From Deinococcus indicus (GTDB lineage Bacteria > Deinococcota > Deinococci > Deinococcales > Deinococcaceae): a DNA stretch of 64,000 nucleotides. The stretch spans positions 35,726 to 99,725 of the forward strand of contig NZ_NHMK01000003.1 in assembly GCF_002198095.1 (NCBI RefSeq), read 5' to 3'. The notes beneath the pieces were generated by a model, which saw only the letters and a list, made by a program, of their open reading frames with translations, was not told the origin of the DNA and did not search any database. This document shows, piece after piece, positions 53,511 through 61,851 of this stretch (position 1 is the stretch's first letter; each line of letters begins with the position of its first letter). Both the position numbers and the translations under genes were made by a program.

Positions 53511-53713
53511 CCGCCCAGCAGTACCGCGCCGACTGGGTCGTGCCCGGCCCCCAGCGCCTCACCCGCCTCGAGGAGTACCGCGCCCGCCACTGGGTCGCCC
53601 TCCTCGCCGAGCTGCACGCCGAACCCTGCACCGCAGAGCGCGCCCACCTGAGCCTGCGCGCCCTGCGTCTCGCCCGACTGGCCCGCCGCGCCCTCGAACT
53701 GGGAATGAACTGA
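53507..53713 (+). CDS. unknown 68-residue early protein
   Basis: From GTG 53507 (overlap GTGA). YRADWVVPGPQRLTRLEEYRARHWVALLAELHAEPCTAERAHLSLRALRLARLARRALELG: one basic, helical domain. Confidence 0.58.
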   Translation: MTAQQYRADWVVPGPQRLTRLEEYRARHWVALLAELHAEPCTAERAHLSLRALRLARLARRALELGMN

Positions 53714-53907
53714 TGCCCGACCGCCTCGCCGACCTGTACGAACTCGAACGCGAGCTGCGTGACGCCATCGCCGCCGCCGGTCCCGACCACCCCAACCACG
53801 CCATCTGGATCCAGGCCCGCCTCAACGCCCTGACCGAGATGCAGACCCACCGCCGCGAGTACAGCGACCAGCAGCCCCTCCCCCTCACCCACAGGAGCGC
53901 CGCATGA
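53713..53907 (+). CDS. unknown 64-residue early protein
   Basis: Starts at TGATG. ADLYELERELRDAIAAAGPDHPNHAIWIQARLNALTEMQTHRREYSD: two helices, acidic; possible coiled coil. Unknown. Confidence 0.58.
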   Translation: MPDRLADLYELERELRDAIAAAGPDHPNHAIWIQARLNALTEMQTHRREYSDQQPLPLTHRSAA

Positions 53908-54176
53908 CCACCATCCAGCCCCGCACCGCCGCTGCCACCACCCGCCCCGCCCTGCTGACCCGCCGCGCGGTCCGGTACATCCTCGCCATCGTCGCCGTGG
54001 TGCTCTTCGCGGGCGTGGCCGGTGCGCTGGACCAGGAGCGCATCACGGTCCGCCTGCTGGCCAGCCTCGTGCCGTTCCTGCTGTTGGCGGTCATGCTGCT
54101 GCTGGCCGCGTTCGCGCTCCGCCCCACGCGCGACCACAGCGACCTGATCGACTCCGGCCCCCTGGAGCTGTTCTGA
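53904..54176 (+). CDS. two-span membrane protein
   Basis: 90 residues. Hydrophobic segments YILAIVAVVLFAGVAGAL (about 26-43) and LLASLVPFLLLAVMLLLAAFAL (about 51-72). Early expressed membrane protein; superinfection exclusion or membrane anchoring are possible roles, none shown. Confidence 0.62.
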   Translation: MTTIQPRTAAATTRPALLTRRAVRYILAIVAVVLFAGVAGALDQERITVRLLASLVPFLLLAVMLLLAAFALRPTRDHSDLIDSGPLELF

Positions 54177-54577
54177 TGGCAGCCCCCCGCAACCGCGTGC
54201 CCAGCGGCCGGCAGAAACGCCGCGTGCTCCGCGTCCTGCTGACCATGTCCCCCCTGACCACCGCCACGCTCTGCCAGGCGTTCGAGTTCAGCGACGAGCA
54301 CACCTGCACGCTCGCCTGGAACCTCCTCCAGCAACGGCTCGTGCGGCGCGTGCCGGCTCCCATGCTCCAGGCGCACCGCAGCCAGGGCCGCGCCCATCAC
54401 GCCCTGGTGCCCGCCCCCATCGCCGCCCTGCTGATCTACCGCCGCCCCACGCCCCTGCGCCCCACCGCGCACCTGATCGCGCTGAGCGAACTCGTGGACG
54501 GCACGTTCCGGGACGCGGACGCCCTGATGCTCAACCGCCCCCAGACCACCGCGCAGGACATGGCAGGTGCCGCGTGA
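54176..54577 (+). CDS. winged-helix-like early protein
   Basis: 133 residues from ATG at TGATG. RQKRRVLRVLLTMSPLTTATLCQAFEFSDEHTCTLAWNLLQQRLVRRV (about 12-60) is a winged-helix pattern; a proline-rich and helical end follows. Likely DNA binding. Confidence 0.6.
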   Translation: MAAPRNRVPSGRQKRRVLRVLLTMSPLTTATLCQAFEFSDEHTCTLAWNLLQQRLVRRVPAPMLQAHRSQGRAHHALVPAPIAALLIYRRPTPLRPTAHLIALSELVDGTFRDADALMLNRPQTTAQDMAGAA

Positions 54578-55134
54578 ACAGCGCCCTGGCCGCCCCGAAC
54601 GCAGACGCCGCCGAGATCCTGCGCCACGTGTACCACGGCAGCGGCGTGACGCGCGCCGAACTGACACGCACTCTGGAGGTGCGTGCAGGCATCGTGGCGG
54701 CCGCGCTGGACGCCTTCAAGGACGCCGGGTTGATCCACTTCGACGACCTGCGATACTACCCCAGCCTGAACGACGACACGGACGTCACCGCCCGCCGCGA
54801 GTACGCCCGACTGAGTGGCGCCCGCAGCTGCCGCACCTGTGGCTGCACCGACCAGTGGGCCTGCGAAGGCGGCTGCGACTGGGTGGACGAGGACCTGTGC
54901 AGCACCTGCGATCCCACGGTCATGCGCCTGAACCAGCGGACCTCGTTCGTGGTCGTCGAGAATGACGCGACGTACGTCGAGACGGAACTGGCAGACGACG
55001 AGTGCGTGCGCCTCAACATCCGCCGGGGCGAGAGCGTTTGCGCCGTAATACTCACACCATCGGAAGCGATCGCGGTCGCCACGAAGCTCCTGATGTACGC
55101 CAGCGCCGCCGAGAACGACGGGGAACTCCTGTGA
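54574..55134 (+). CDS. wHTH protein with Cys-rich zinc finger
   Basis: 186 residues from GTG. Helix-turn-helix AAEILRHVYHGSGVTRAELTRTLEVRAGIVAAALDAFKDAGLIHFDDLRYYP (about 12-65), then C-RTC-GCTDQWAC-EGGCDWVDEDLCSTC (residues 87-112) with seven cysteines, a finger found in various phage proteins, then a C-terminal alpha-beta part. Likely nucleic-acid binding; function unknown. Confidence 0.68.
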   Translation: MNSALAAPNADAAEILRHVYHGSGVTRAELTRTLEVRAGIVAAALDAFKDAGLIHFDDLRYYPSLNDDTDVTARREYARLSGARSCRTCGCTDQWACEGGCDWVDEDLCSTCDPTVMRLNQRTSFVVVENDATYVETELADDECVRLNIRRGESVCAVILTPSEAIAVATKLLMYASAAENDGELL

Positions 55135-55922
55135 GCCGCCTGCAGGCCGCCATGGACCGCGACCGGGGCGCGCAGCAGGCCGCGACTGGACTGGTCGGTG
55201 ATCCCCTCAAGCTGCCCTTCGCGCGCATCCTTCAGGAAGCCCAGCAGATCCGCGTGAGCGAGGCGTACCGCCGCATGGTCACCGCCGGCGCGTGCGCCCT
55301 GACCGGCGGCCGCGCCGAGGGCCTGTACCTCGACACCATCAAGGGCCTGAGTGCCCACGATCTGGACGTCATCGTCCGCGCGTTCCGGCAGCTGATCGTG
55401 GACATGGAGCACCGCCCCTTCCTTGACCTGCTCGGGCCGCTGTACATGGAAATCGGCCACAAGCTGGACAAACAGGACCGGGGCGAATTCTTCACTCCCT
55501 TCTGCCTGAACCGCCTGATGGTGGACCTGATCGCCGCCGGCGACCCGCGCGCCATGTTCACGCCCGGCGAGATCCTCACCGCGAACGAACCCGCCTGCGG
55601 GACCAGCGGCATGGTCCTGGCGTTCGCCGAGCGCCTCACCAACCACGGCGTCAGCCCCCTGCACCTGCGCTGGACGGTACAGGACCTCAGCCAGACGAGC
55701 TGCTACGCCAGCTACATCAACCTGACCCTCTGGGGCGTCCCGGCCACCGTCATCTGCGGCGACACGCTGCGCATGACCGTGAACTGGGCGTGGCAGAACG
55801 TCCACTGGCACCAGGCGAAGCCCTGGCCCACCGCCGAGGAACGCCGCGCGCACGTCGCCGAGGTCATGCGCCAGGAGCGCTTCCTGCGCGTGTTCCAGGA
55901 ACTGTTCGTGGGGGCCGCGTGA
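55131..55922 (+). CDS. N6-adenine methylase-like protein without the NPP[YF] motif
   Basis: 263 residues from GTG 55131 (overlap GTGA). GEFFTPFCLNRLMVDLIAAGDPR and EPACGTSGMVLAFAE (motif I, SAM binding, like DPACGSGG of HsdM-type enzymes), then LTLWGVPATVICGDTL, as in that family. After GDTL the usual catalytic motif IV NPP[YF] does not appear, and the protein ends 60 residues later. So the SAM-binding core is present but catalysis as DNA methylase is uncertain; it may be shortened, divergent, or a binding-only form. Confidence 0.7.
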   Translation: MSRLQAAMDRDRGAQQAATGLVGDPLKLPFARILQEAQQIRVSEAYRRMVTAGACALTGGRAEGLYLDTIKGLSAHDLDVIVRAFRQLIVDMEHRPFLDLLGPLYMEIGHKLDKQDRGEFFTPFCLNRLMVDLIAAGDPRAMFTPGEILTANEPACGTSGMVLAFAERLTNHGVSPLHLRWTVQDLSQTSCYASYINLTLWGVPATVICGDTLRMTVNWAWQNVHWHQAKPWPTAEERRAHVAEVMRQERFLRVFQELFVGAA

Positions 55923-56416
55923 GCCGCCGCCGCCTCCTGCCGGAAACCTGGCTGGCCGGGCAACTCGTGTCGTACCGCGCCGCTCCTGGCCTGTACATCC
56001 CCAGCGTGGTCCTGCGCGACGCCGGAGAGCCCGCCCCGTCCCTGACCGTACACGTCCACGGGCAGGGCGAGGTGCAGGCCGCCCGGATGGACGTCACGCC
56101 CCGCTGCGCACCCATCGGCCACCCCCTGCAAGCCGGGGACGAGGTTCAGGGCCGCCTGATGGACCCGCACGGCCTCCCGCTGTTCGAAGGCGACTGGACC
56201 GTCACCCGCGTGGGCCTGAGTGTCACCCTCGTGAATCCCCGCGTGCCCGGCGAGCGCGTCGTGAACCCTGACTACCTCGTCGTGTGCCGCCGCGCCGATC
56301 TCGCCCTGGCCCTGGCGGAACTCCCAGCTACCGCCGAGCGCCGCGCTGGCACCCGGAGCGGGAAGCGCAACCCTGCCCGCCCGGACTTCGGCCCACTGTT
56401 CGGCGGTGCCCGATGA
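55919..56416 (+). CDS. unknown 165-residue beta-rich early protein
   Basis: From GTG 55919 (overlap GTGA). LPETWLAGQLVSYRAAPGLYIPSVVLRDAGEPAPSLTVHVHGQGEVQAARMDVTPRCAPIGHPLQAGDEVQGRLMDPHGLPLFEGDWTVTRVGLSVTLVNPR; SH3-like or OB-like strands, basic end (RRAGTRSGKRNPARP). Unknown. Confidence 0.58.
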   Translation: MSRRRLLPETWLAGQLVSYRAAPGLYIPSVVLRDAGEPAPSLTVHVHGQGEVQAARMDVTPRCAPIGHPLQAGDEVQGRLMDPHGLPLFEGDWTVTRVGLSVTLVNPRVPGERVVNPDYLVVCRRADLALALAELPATAERRAGTRSGKRNPARPDFGPLFGGAR

Positions 56417-59034
56417 CGTTCCGCGCTGGCCAGACCGTCACCGGTCCCAGCCTGAGCGGCCCTGTGACCGGCACGGTCGTCCGCGTCCGCCCCAGCATCA
56501 TCGACCGCAGCGTCCTGATCGTCGACATCGACGTGGACGGCCAGGAGTACAACCTCCCCGCCGAGGACTGCGCCATCGCCCGCGCGCCCCGCGCCGCCAC
56601 CCCGGAGGAACCCGTGACCGCCACCGCCGAAGCGCCCCGCGCCGACCAGCCGGCCCCCGCCCCCAGCCACGGCTGGATGCATCCGAACAACTCCCACCTC
56701 GCCCACTGGGGCGACGGCACCCGCGTCCTGTGCGGCCGCATGGTCCCCGACGGCACCGAGATCGTGAACGCCGACCCGCACGCCGACGTGCAGCGCTGCT
56801 CGAAGTGCGACAAGGCGCTGCAACGGGACCTGAAGGCGGCCGTGGAGTCCAGCGACAGCCCGGCCGAATCCCCGGCCTATGCGCCCCAGGTCGGGGATGA
56901 CGTTCGCGTCCGCACGGGCCGCCACGACGTCGCCGTGATCGTCAACGTGCGCGGCGACGAGGTCCAGGTGCTCTACGCCGACGGCACCCGCCCGTGGGTG
57001 CCCGCCAGCGCCCTGGAGAAGGCCCACACCGCCGAACAGCCCGAGCAGATCCAGCCCGCTACCGCGACCGCCCCGGAGGCCAGCTGGGCGGTCGGGATGA
57101 CCGTGGAATTCACGTATCCCCATCCCAACCCTGACTCCCGCGCCCAGGGCATCATCACGAAGATCTTCGACGACGGTAATCGCCGGTACGACAAGGACTG
57201 CCAGGTCAAATACGGCAACGCCTTCTACTACCGCAACTTCGACGACCTCACCCTCATCGAAGTTCAGGAGAGCGCCCCGGCCCCTGCGGAACCCGTCAAG
57301 GAACCCCAGCCCACGGCGCCGGCCACCGCCGCGCAGTTCGAAGTGCCGCAGTTCGAAGCGCCCACGCTGGGCCTGCAGGCCGTGCCCTGGAACCGGATCC
57401 TGAACAGCAGCCTCAACCCCCGCAAGCACTTCGACGCGGACAGCCTGCGGGAACTCGCGGTCAGCATCTACCGCAAGGGCCTCCAGCAGAACCTCGTCGC
57501 CCGCCCCCACCCCGACCGCCCCGGCCACTTCGAGATCGCCGCCGGGGAGCGCCGCTGGCGCGCCATCGGCCTGCTCACCCAGGGCTTCGAGGTGGACGGG
57601 CACGAGTGGCTGGAATGGCCGGCCAGCACCCCCGTGAACGTCCTGGTGCAGGACCTCACGGACCTGGAACTGCTGGAGGTCGCCACGGCCGAGAACGTCC
57701 AGCGGCGCCGCATGACCCCCATCGAGGAGGCCGACGCCTTCGCCGCCCTCGCGGATCACGGCAGCCCGGTCGAGGACATCGCCGCGAAGTTCGGGTACAC
57801 CCGCCGGACCGTCATCCGCCGCATCCAGATCAGCCGCGCCCTGTCCCCGCTGCTGCGTGACGAGTTCAACACCGGCAACCTGACGCTCGCGCAGGTCGAA
57901 GTCCTCGTCACGGTCGCGCCGGAAGTGCAGGAGGCCGTCTGGAACGGGTACCTGCGCAGCAACCCGCGCCTGTACCCCCCGGAGCACATCCGCAAGCACC
58001 TACCGAACAACCTGTTCCTCGTCCGGCACCGGCAGTTCCCGCCCGCCTGGTACACCGGCGGGGTCGTCGAGGCGGACCTGTTCGACGACGTGGAACCGTA
58101 CTTCCAGGACCCGGCGCAGGCCATGGAATGCCAGCTGCGGCACGCACGGGTCCTGGCGGATCAGGACGTGGCGGGCGGCGCGGCGTTCGCGGAAGTCGTG
58201 CTGAACGCCATGCGCCACCACTACGGCGAGAACGGCAACGGCGTTGTGTACAGCGTCAAGAACGGCGGCGAGATGGAACGCTGGGAGAACATCGGCGCCC
58301 GCCGCAGCTGGTCTCCCCTGCCCGACGGCGGGTACAGCGTCAAGAACCCCACCCCGGACAGCAGCGTCCCGTCCAGCAGCGGCACCCAGGGCGCGGCTAC
58401 CCAGCCCGGTGCGGCCCAGACCAGTGCCGTTCAGGCAGACCGGCCCGCCGTGCCCAGATACCCGGCCCCGTGGTCCCTGGAGGACATCCGCATCGATGCG
58501 GCCCTGACCGGCCCTGACCGTCGCCGCCGCCTGCAGGCCGCGTACATCCTCGACAGCATGCTGGACCGCGAAGTCCCGCACATCACGCCCGAACTCACCA
58601 GCGCGGCCGATCGCCTGGAGCTGCTGTTCAGCACGCACCTGAAGCGCAACGGGGACGGCTGGACCCTGAGCGCCGAGCCCAAGGATGAGACGGCGGAACT
58701 CGCGGTCGCCACCGAGATCCTGCGCCTGCTGCTCACCCTGACCAGCGCGGACCTCGACACGCTGTTCTACGGGTACTTCCACCGCGAGTTGAGCTTCTCG
58801 AACACGGCCGCCCCGACCGCGCTGGGCAACCTGGACCCGTTCACGCTGACGGAAGGGTTCATGGGAGGCTGCGACACGCTCGCCCTTCAGGAGATCTGGG
58901 ACGACGCGGGCCTGGGCGACCGGGCGAACACCACGGACGAGTACCTGCGGTCGATGCTGCTCGAAGAGGCCCCCACCCTGGCCGCGCGTGGCTTCCTGCC
59001 CCGGCCCCTGCGCCCCGAGGCCGCCGATGACTGA
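56413..59034 (+). CDS. 873-residue ParB-type protein with extra N- and C-terminal domains
   Basis: ATG overlaps the previous stop. Residues 1-60 beta (KOW-like: AGQTVTGPSLSGPVTGTVVRVRPSIIDRSVLIVDIDVDGQEYNLP); a Cys/His segment with CSKCDKALQR near 135; a second chromo/KOW-like repeat (VGDDVRVRTGRHDVAVIVNVRGDEVQVLYADGTRPWVPASALEK; VGMTVEFTYPHPNP ...). ParB nuclease/CTPase core at about 322-425 (SSLNPRKHFDADSLRELAVSIYRKGLQQNLVARP ... IAAGERRWRAI ... TAENVQRRRMTPIEEADAFAAL) and HTH (VEDIAAKFGYTRRTVIRRIQISRALSPLL). The C-terminal 350 residues are unrecognised. Partition or DNA-condensing/transcription role. Confidence 0.78.
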   Translation: MTFRAGQTVTGPSLSGPVTGTVVRVRPSIIDRSVLIVDIDVDGQEYNLPAEDCAIARAPRAATPEEPVTATAEAPRADQPAPAPSHGWMHPNNSHLAHWGDGTRVLCGRMVPDGTEIVNADPHADVQRCSKCDKALQRDLKAAVESSDSPAESPAYAPQVGDDVRVRTGRHDVAVIVNVRGDEVQVLYADGTRPWVPASALEKAHTAEQPEQIQPATATAPEASWAVGMTVEFTYPHPNPDSRAQGIITKIFDDGNRRYDKDCQVKYGNAFYYRNFDDLTLIEVQESAPAPAEPVKEPQPTAPATAAQFEVPQFEAPTLGLQAVPWNRILNSSLNPRKHFDADSLRELAVSIYRKGLQQNLVARPHPDRPGHFEIAAGERRWRAIGLLTQGFEVDGHEWLEWPASTPVNVLVQDLTDLELLEVATAENVQRRRMTPIEEADAFAALADHGSPVEDIAAKFGYTRRTVIRRIQISRALSPLLRDEFNTGNLTLAQVEVLVTVAPEVQEAVWNGYLRSNPRLYPPEHIRKHLPNNLFLVRHRQFPPAWYTGGVVEADLFDDVEPYFQDPAQAMECQLRHARVLADQDVAGGAAFAEVVLNAMRHHYGENGNGVVYSVKNGGEMERWENIGARRSWSPLPDGGYSVKNPTPDSSVPSSSGTQGAATQPGAAQTSAVQADRPAVPRYPAPWSLEDIRIDAALTGPDRRRRLQAAYILDSMLDREVPHITPELTSAADRLELLFSTHLKRNGDGWTLSAEPKDETAELAVATEILRLLLTLTSADLDTLFYGYFHRELSFSNTAAPTALGNLDPFTLTEGFMGGCDTLALQEIWDDAGLGDRANTTDEYLRSMLLEEAPTLAARGFLPRPLRPEAADD

Positions 59035-59362
59035 ACCCGCCTTCACCCCGGCCGTGCACTTCGAACTGGAGTTCAAGTCCGACTACCGCCAGCTGCTGGG
59101 TCACCCTGGCCACCCGGCGCAGGTCATGTACGCCAGCGCCCTGCTGGCCGTGTTCGGGCTGCCCCTCAACACGCCCGTCCGCCTGAGCATCCGCTTCACG
59201 GACCGCAACCAGCTGATCGCCGTCAACGGCCCCGTGGCTCACGAGGCCTCTCCGGCGGAGGTCGGCGCGGCGCTGAACGCGGCGGGCGCCATCGTGGCCA
59301 CCACCTTCGTCCTGCAGACGCACGTGATCACCGACCTGAACGGGGAGGTCAGTCATGCGTGA
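59027..59362 (+). CDS. unknown 111-residue early protein
   Basis: The ATG lies inside the ParB-type gene (eight-base overlap). VHFELEFKSDYRQLLGHPGHPAQVMYASALLAVFGLPLNTPVRLSIRFTDRNQLIAVNGPVAHEASPAEVGAALNAAGAIVATTFVLQTHVIT: alpha-beta. Unknown. Confidence 0.58.
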   Translation: MTEPAFTPAVHFELEFKSDYRQLLGHPGHPAQVMYASALLAVFGLPLNTPVRLSIRFTDRNQLIAVNGPVAHEASPAEVGAALNAAGAIVATTFVLQTHVITDLNGEVSHA

Positions 59363-59624
59363 CCTGAACCGCCTTCAGTTCATGGCCGCCCCCCAGGGCA
59401 ACCAGACCGCCCGCGTGGCCGTCGCCGTGGTGGGCGGGGAGGTCGTCGCGCACGCCCGCACCCTCGCGGACGCCCTGACGCTCGAAGCGGGCTGGCACGC
59501 CTACATGCGCGGACGGCCCCGCGCTCACGGTGGGAACGCCCGCGAGCGGACGCACTGGTACCGCGGCTGGGACCGCGCGCAGGCCTGGGTCAAGCAGCGC
59601 AGCCGCGCCCGGCAGGTGGCGTGA
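59355..59624 (+). CDS. RMF-like (ribosome modulation factor) small protein
   Basis: 89 residues. Second half GWHAYMRGRPRAHGGNARERTHWYRGWDRAQAWVKQ has the RMF pattern aY-x-x-G-R ... (N/C)P ... R-x-x-W-x-x-GW-x-x-A; the first half is a short beta part (TARVAVAVVGGEVVAHARTLADALTLEAG). RMF-like folds occur in many phage proteins. Ribosome hibernation is not proven here. Confidence 0.6.
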   Translation: MRDLNRLQFMAAPQGNQTARVAVAVVGGEVVAHARTLADALTLEAGWHAYMRGRPRAHGGNARERTHWYRGWDRAQAWVKQRSRARQVA

Positions 59625-60160
59625 TGGACGTCCTCACCGCCCACAACGCACGCGGGTACCTGCACGCCGTCACCTGCGACAGCCCCGCCGGGTTTGGGGA
59701 ACTGTTCGCCCGCACCATGCGCGCTCAGGGCTGCACCGTCACGCGCCGCAGCATGGCCGACCACCTCGCCCAGATCGCCGCCGGCCGGGCGGGTCACGTC
59801 CGCGCGGACTCGCCCGCGCAGGTGGCCGCGCCCGCCCTTCCGGAAGTCGGAAGCACTCTCACGGTCCCGCACCTGGGCGCCGGCGTCGTGATCACCGTCC
59901 TGACCTGGCCGGACGGCACGCAGGCCGCACTGGTCCGCGCCCGCGATGGCGAGAGCCTCGCCCGGCCGGGCCAGTGGACGCCCCTGGATGCACCTACTCA
60001 GGCCACGCAGGACGCCCCACCACCTGAATCACCCATGCCGCCACCCGAACCACCCATCCAGCTGCCCGAACCACCCATCGACCCGCCCATGCCCGCCGCG
60101 CCCGTCCTCTCCGCCCCCACGTGCATGCCGACGCTGTTCGGCGACTGGAGCCCCGCATGA
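59621..60160 (+). CDS. unknown 179-residue early protein
   Basis: GTG 59621 or ATG 59624. GFGELFARTMRAQGCTVTRRSMADHLAQIAAGRAGHVRAD (helical), VGSTLTVPHLGAGVVITVLTWPDGTQAALVRARDGESLARPGQW (SH3-like beta), then a Pro-rich tail (PPPESPMPPPEPPIQLPEPPIDPP). Unknown. Confidence 0.58.
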   Translation: MMDVLTAHNARGYLHAVTCDSPAGFGELFARTMRAQGCTVTRRSMADHLAQIAAGRAGHVRADSPAQVAAPALPEVGSTLTVPHLGAGVVITVLTWPDGTQAALVRARDGESLARPGQWTPLDAPTQATQDAPPPESPMPPPEPPIQLPEPPIDPPMPAAPVLSAPTCMPTLFGDWSPA

Positions 60161-61851
60161 CCGATCCCGCCCCCACCTACGCCATCCTCGACACCGACCT
60201 GCCCGCTGGCGGCAGCCTCAGCGACCGCATGGCCGTTCTGGAAAGCCGCGCCGACCTGATCGAAGGCCTGCGCGTCGAGATCGACGAGCACGAAGCCACC
60301 ATCCGCGACGCGAAGGTCCGCCGCGACGTCGCCGCCAGCCGCCTGAGCGTCGCCCTGCACGCCGCCGACCTGCTGCGCGACATCGAGCACTCCATCGCGC
60401 CGCTGCTCGGCACGGCCCGCCGCACCCACCTCCCGAGCGGCACCACGGCCGCCAGCCCTGCCCCGGACGGCCTGGCCAGCCTGATCGACACGCTCGAACC
60501 CGTCACCATCACGCCGGAACTGGAGCCCGCACCCGCCCAGGTGACCGAGTTGTCCGAACCGGACGTCCAGCCCAGCCCTGAACCCGTGGCCGTCACGAAC
60601 ACCCTGGACCTGGTGTTCCCCGCCGGGTTCGAACTCACCGCGCGGGCCGTGGTGTACCTCGACGTTCTCGCTCACCCCGGCGCGACCCTCCCCGAGATCA
60701 CAGACCGCACGGCCCTGCTGAGCAAGACCGTCAATGGCGTGCTCAGCCGTGGGACGGCCTGCCTGGACTTCTCCCGCGTCGGCGCGCCCAGCCAGTACAC
60801 CCTCACGGACAGTGGCGTCAGTTACCTGCGCCAGCTGCACGCCTACGCCGTGAGCCAGACGACCCAGGCGGAGGAAGACAGTCCCGAAGAGCCGGAAGAG
60901 GTTGACCCGGAACCCACTGTCGAAGCACTCGAGTCACCGGAAGTCCCTGCCGAGGAAGTCGCCGCCACGCAAGAACCTGCCGTGGAAACGCCGGTCGAGG
61001 AGAACCCTGCCCCCGCCCCGGATCCGGTCCGCGAGAAGGAGTCGATCAAGGCGGTCAAAGGGGCGCCAACCAAGCGGGCCAAACCGGCACCCGCCCAGCC
61101 GACTGAACCGACGGCTGGCAGCGCCCAGGCCCGCGCGCTGGACTTCCTGCGCGAACACGGCCCCGCCACCCCGCAGGGACTCGCCGCGCACCTCGGCATG
61201 CCCCGCCTGCCCACCGGCGCCGTGATCTCCCAGCTCGTGAAGCACGGGTACGCCACCCAGACGGACACCGACCCCAGGCTCATCCTGATTCCCGGCGACA
61301 CCCGCCTCCCCGCGAAACCCGCGCAGCAGGCGGCGGCCGGGCCGTCGGTCACGCTGACCGCGCCCGCTGACGCTGGCTCGCCCAGCCAGGAGGAACTCAA
61401 GGCCCGCCTCCGCGAGAACGCCGAAGCGGTCCGCGCGGTCCTCGGCAAGAAACCCATGACGGAACTGGACCTCCGAGCCAAGCTCCCCGACATGAACCTC
61501 AGCCACCTGCGCGCCGCACTCGGGTACCTCGAAGAAGGCGGCACCGTGCGCCGCGTGCCCGGCCCCACGCCCGCCAGCCGCGCCGCGTACGCCCTGGACG
61601 AACTGGACCTGCCCGCCCCGACCCTGGACCACCTGACCGCCGAGGGCCGCATGGTCGAGGTGCACCTCGCGCAGGTCACGGACCGCAGCGAACGGGACAC
61701 CGCGTCGAACATGGCCCTGAAACTCGGCCTGCCCCGCGAGCAGGTCGAGGAGGCCCTCGCGGTCCTGCACGCCCAGGGCCGCCTCCGCTGGAGCCGCACC
61801 GGGATGCTCGTCCACTACTCCCTCACGACCGCCGGCGAGGTGGCCGCGTGA
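60157..61851 (+). CDS. 564-residue protein with coiled coil and several winged helices
   Basis: ATG overlaps the previous stop. N-terminal coiled coil (DRMAVLESRADLIEGLRVEIDEHEATIRDAKVRRDVAASRL, about 22-75). Winged helices at about 165-240 (AVVYLDVLAHPGATLPEITDRTALLSKTVNGVLSRGTACL), 325-395 (ALDFLREHGPATPQGLAAHLGMPRLPTGAVISQLVKHGYA), 430-490 (NAEAVRAVLGKKPMTELDLRAKLPDMNLSHLRAALGYLEEGGTVRRV) and 505-564. Acidic linker at 245-300. A multi-winged-helix DNA- or RNA-binding scaffold; function unknown. Confidence 0.68.
   Translation: MTDPAPTYAILDTDLPAGGSLSDRMAVLESRADLIEGLRVEIDEHEATIRDAKVRRDVAASRLSVALHAADLLRDIEHSIAPLLGTARRTHLPSGTTAASPAPDGLASLIDTLEPVTITPELEPAPAQVTELSEPDVQPSPEPVAVTNTLDLVFPAGFELTARAVVYLDVLAHPGATLPEITDRTALLSKTVNGVLSRGTACLDFSRVGAPSQYTLTDSGVSYLRQLHAYAVSQTTQAEEDSPEEPEEVDPEPTVEALESPEVPAEEVAATQEPAVETPVEENPAPAPDPVREKESIKAVKGAPTKRAKPAPAQPTEPTAGSAQARALDFLREHGPATPQGLAAHLGMPRLPTGAVISQLVKHGYATQTDTDPRLILIPGDTRLPAKPAQQAAAGPSVTLTAPADAGSPSQEELKARLRENAEAVRAVLGKKPMTELDLRAKLPDMNLSHLRAALGYLEEGGTVRRVPGPTPASRAAYALDELDLPAPTLDHLTAEGRMVEVHLAQVTDRSERDTASNMALKLGLPREQVEEALAVLHAQGRLRWSRTGMLVHYSLTTAGEVAA

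Noticed and set aside
54756..59076. Long minus-strand frames (365, 575 and 358 codons) under the early operon
   Set aside because: Complementary frames of well-supported plus-strand genes; Gly/Val/Arg-rich with no domain.
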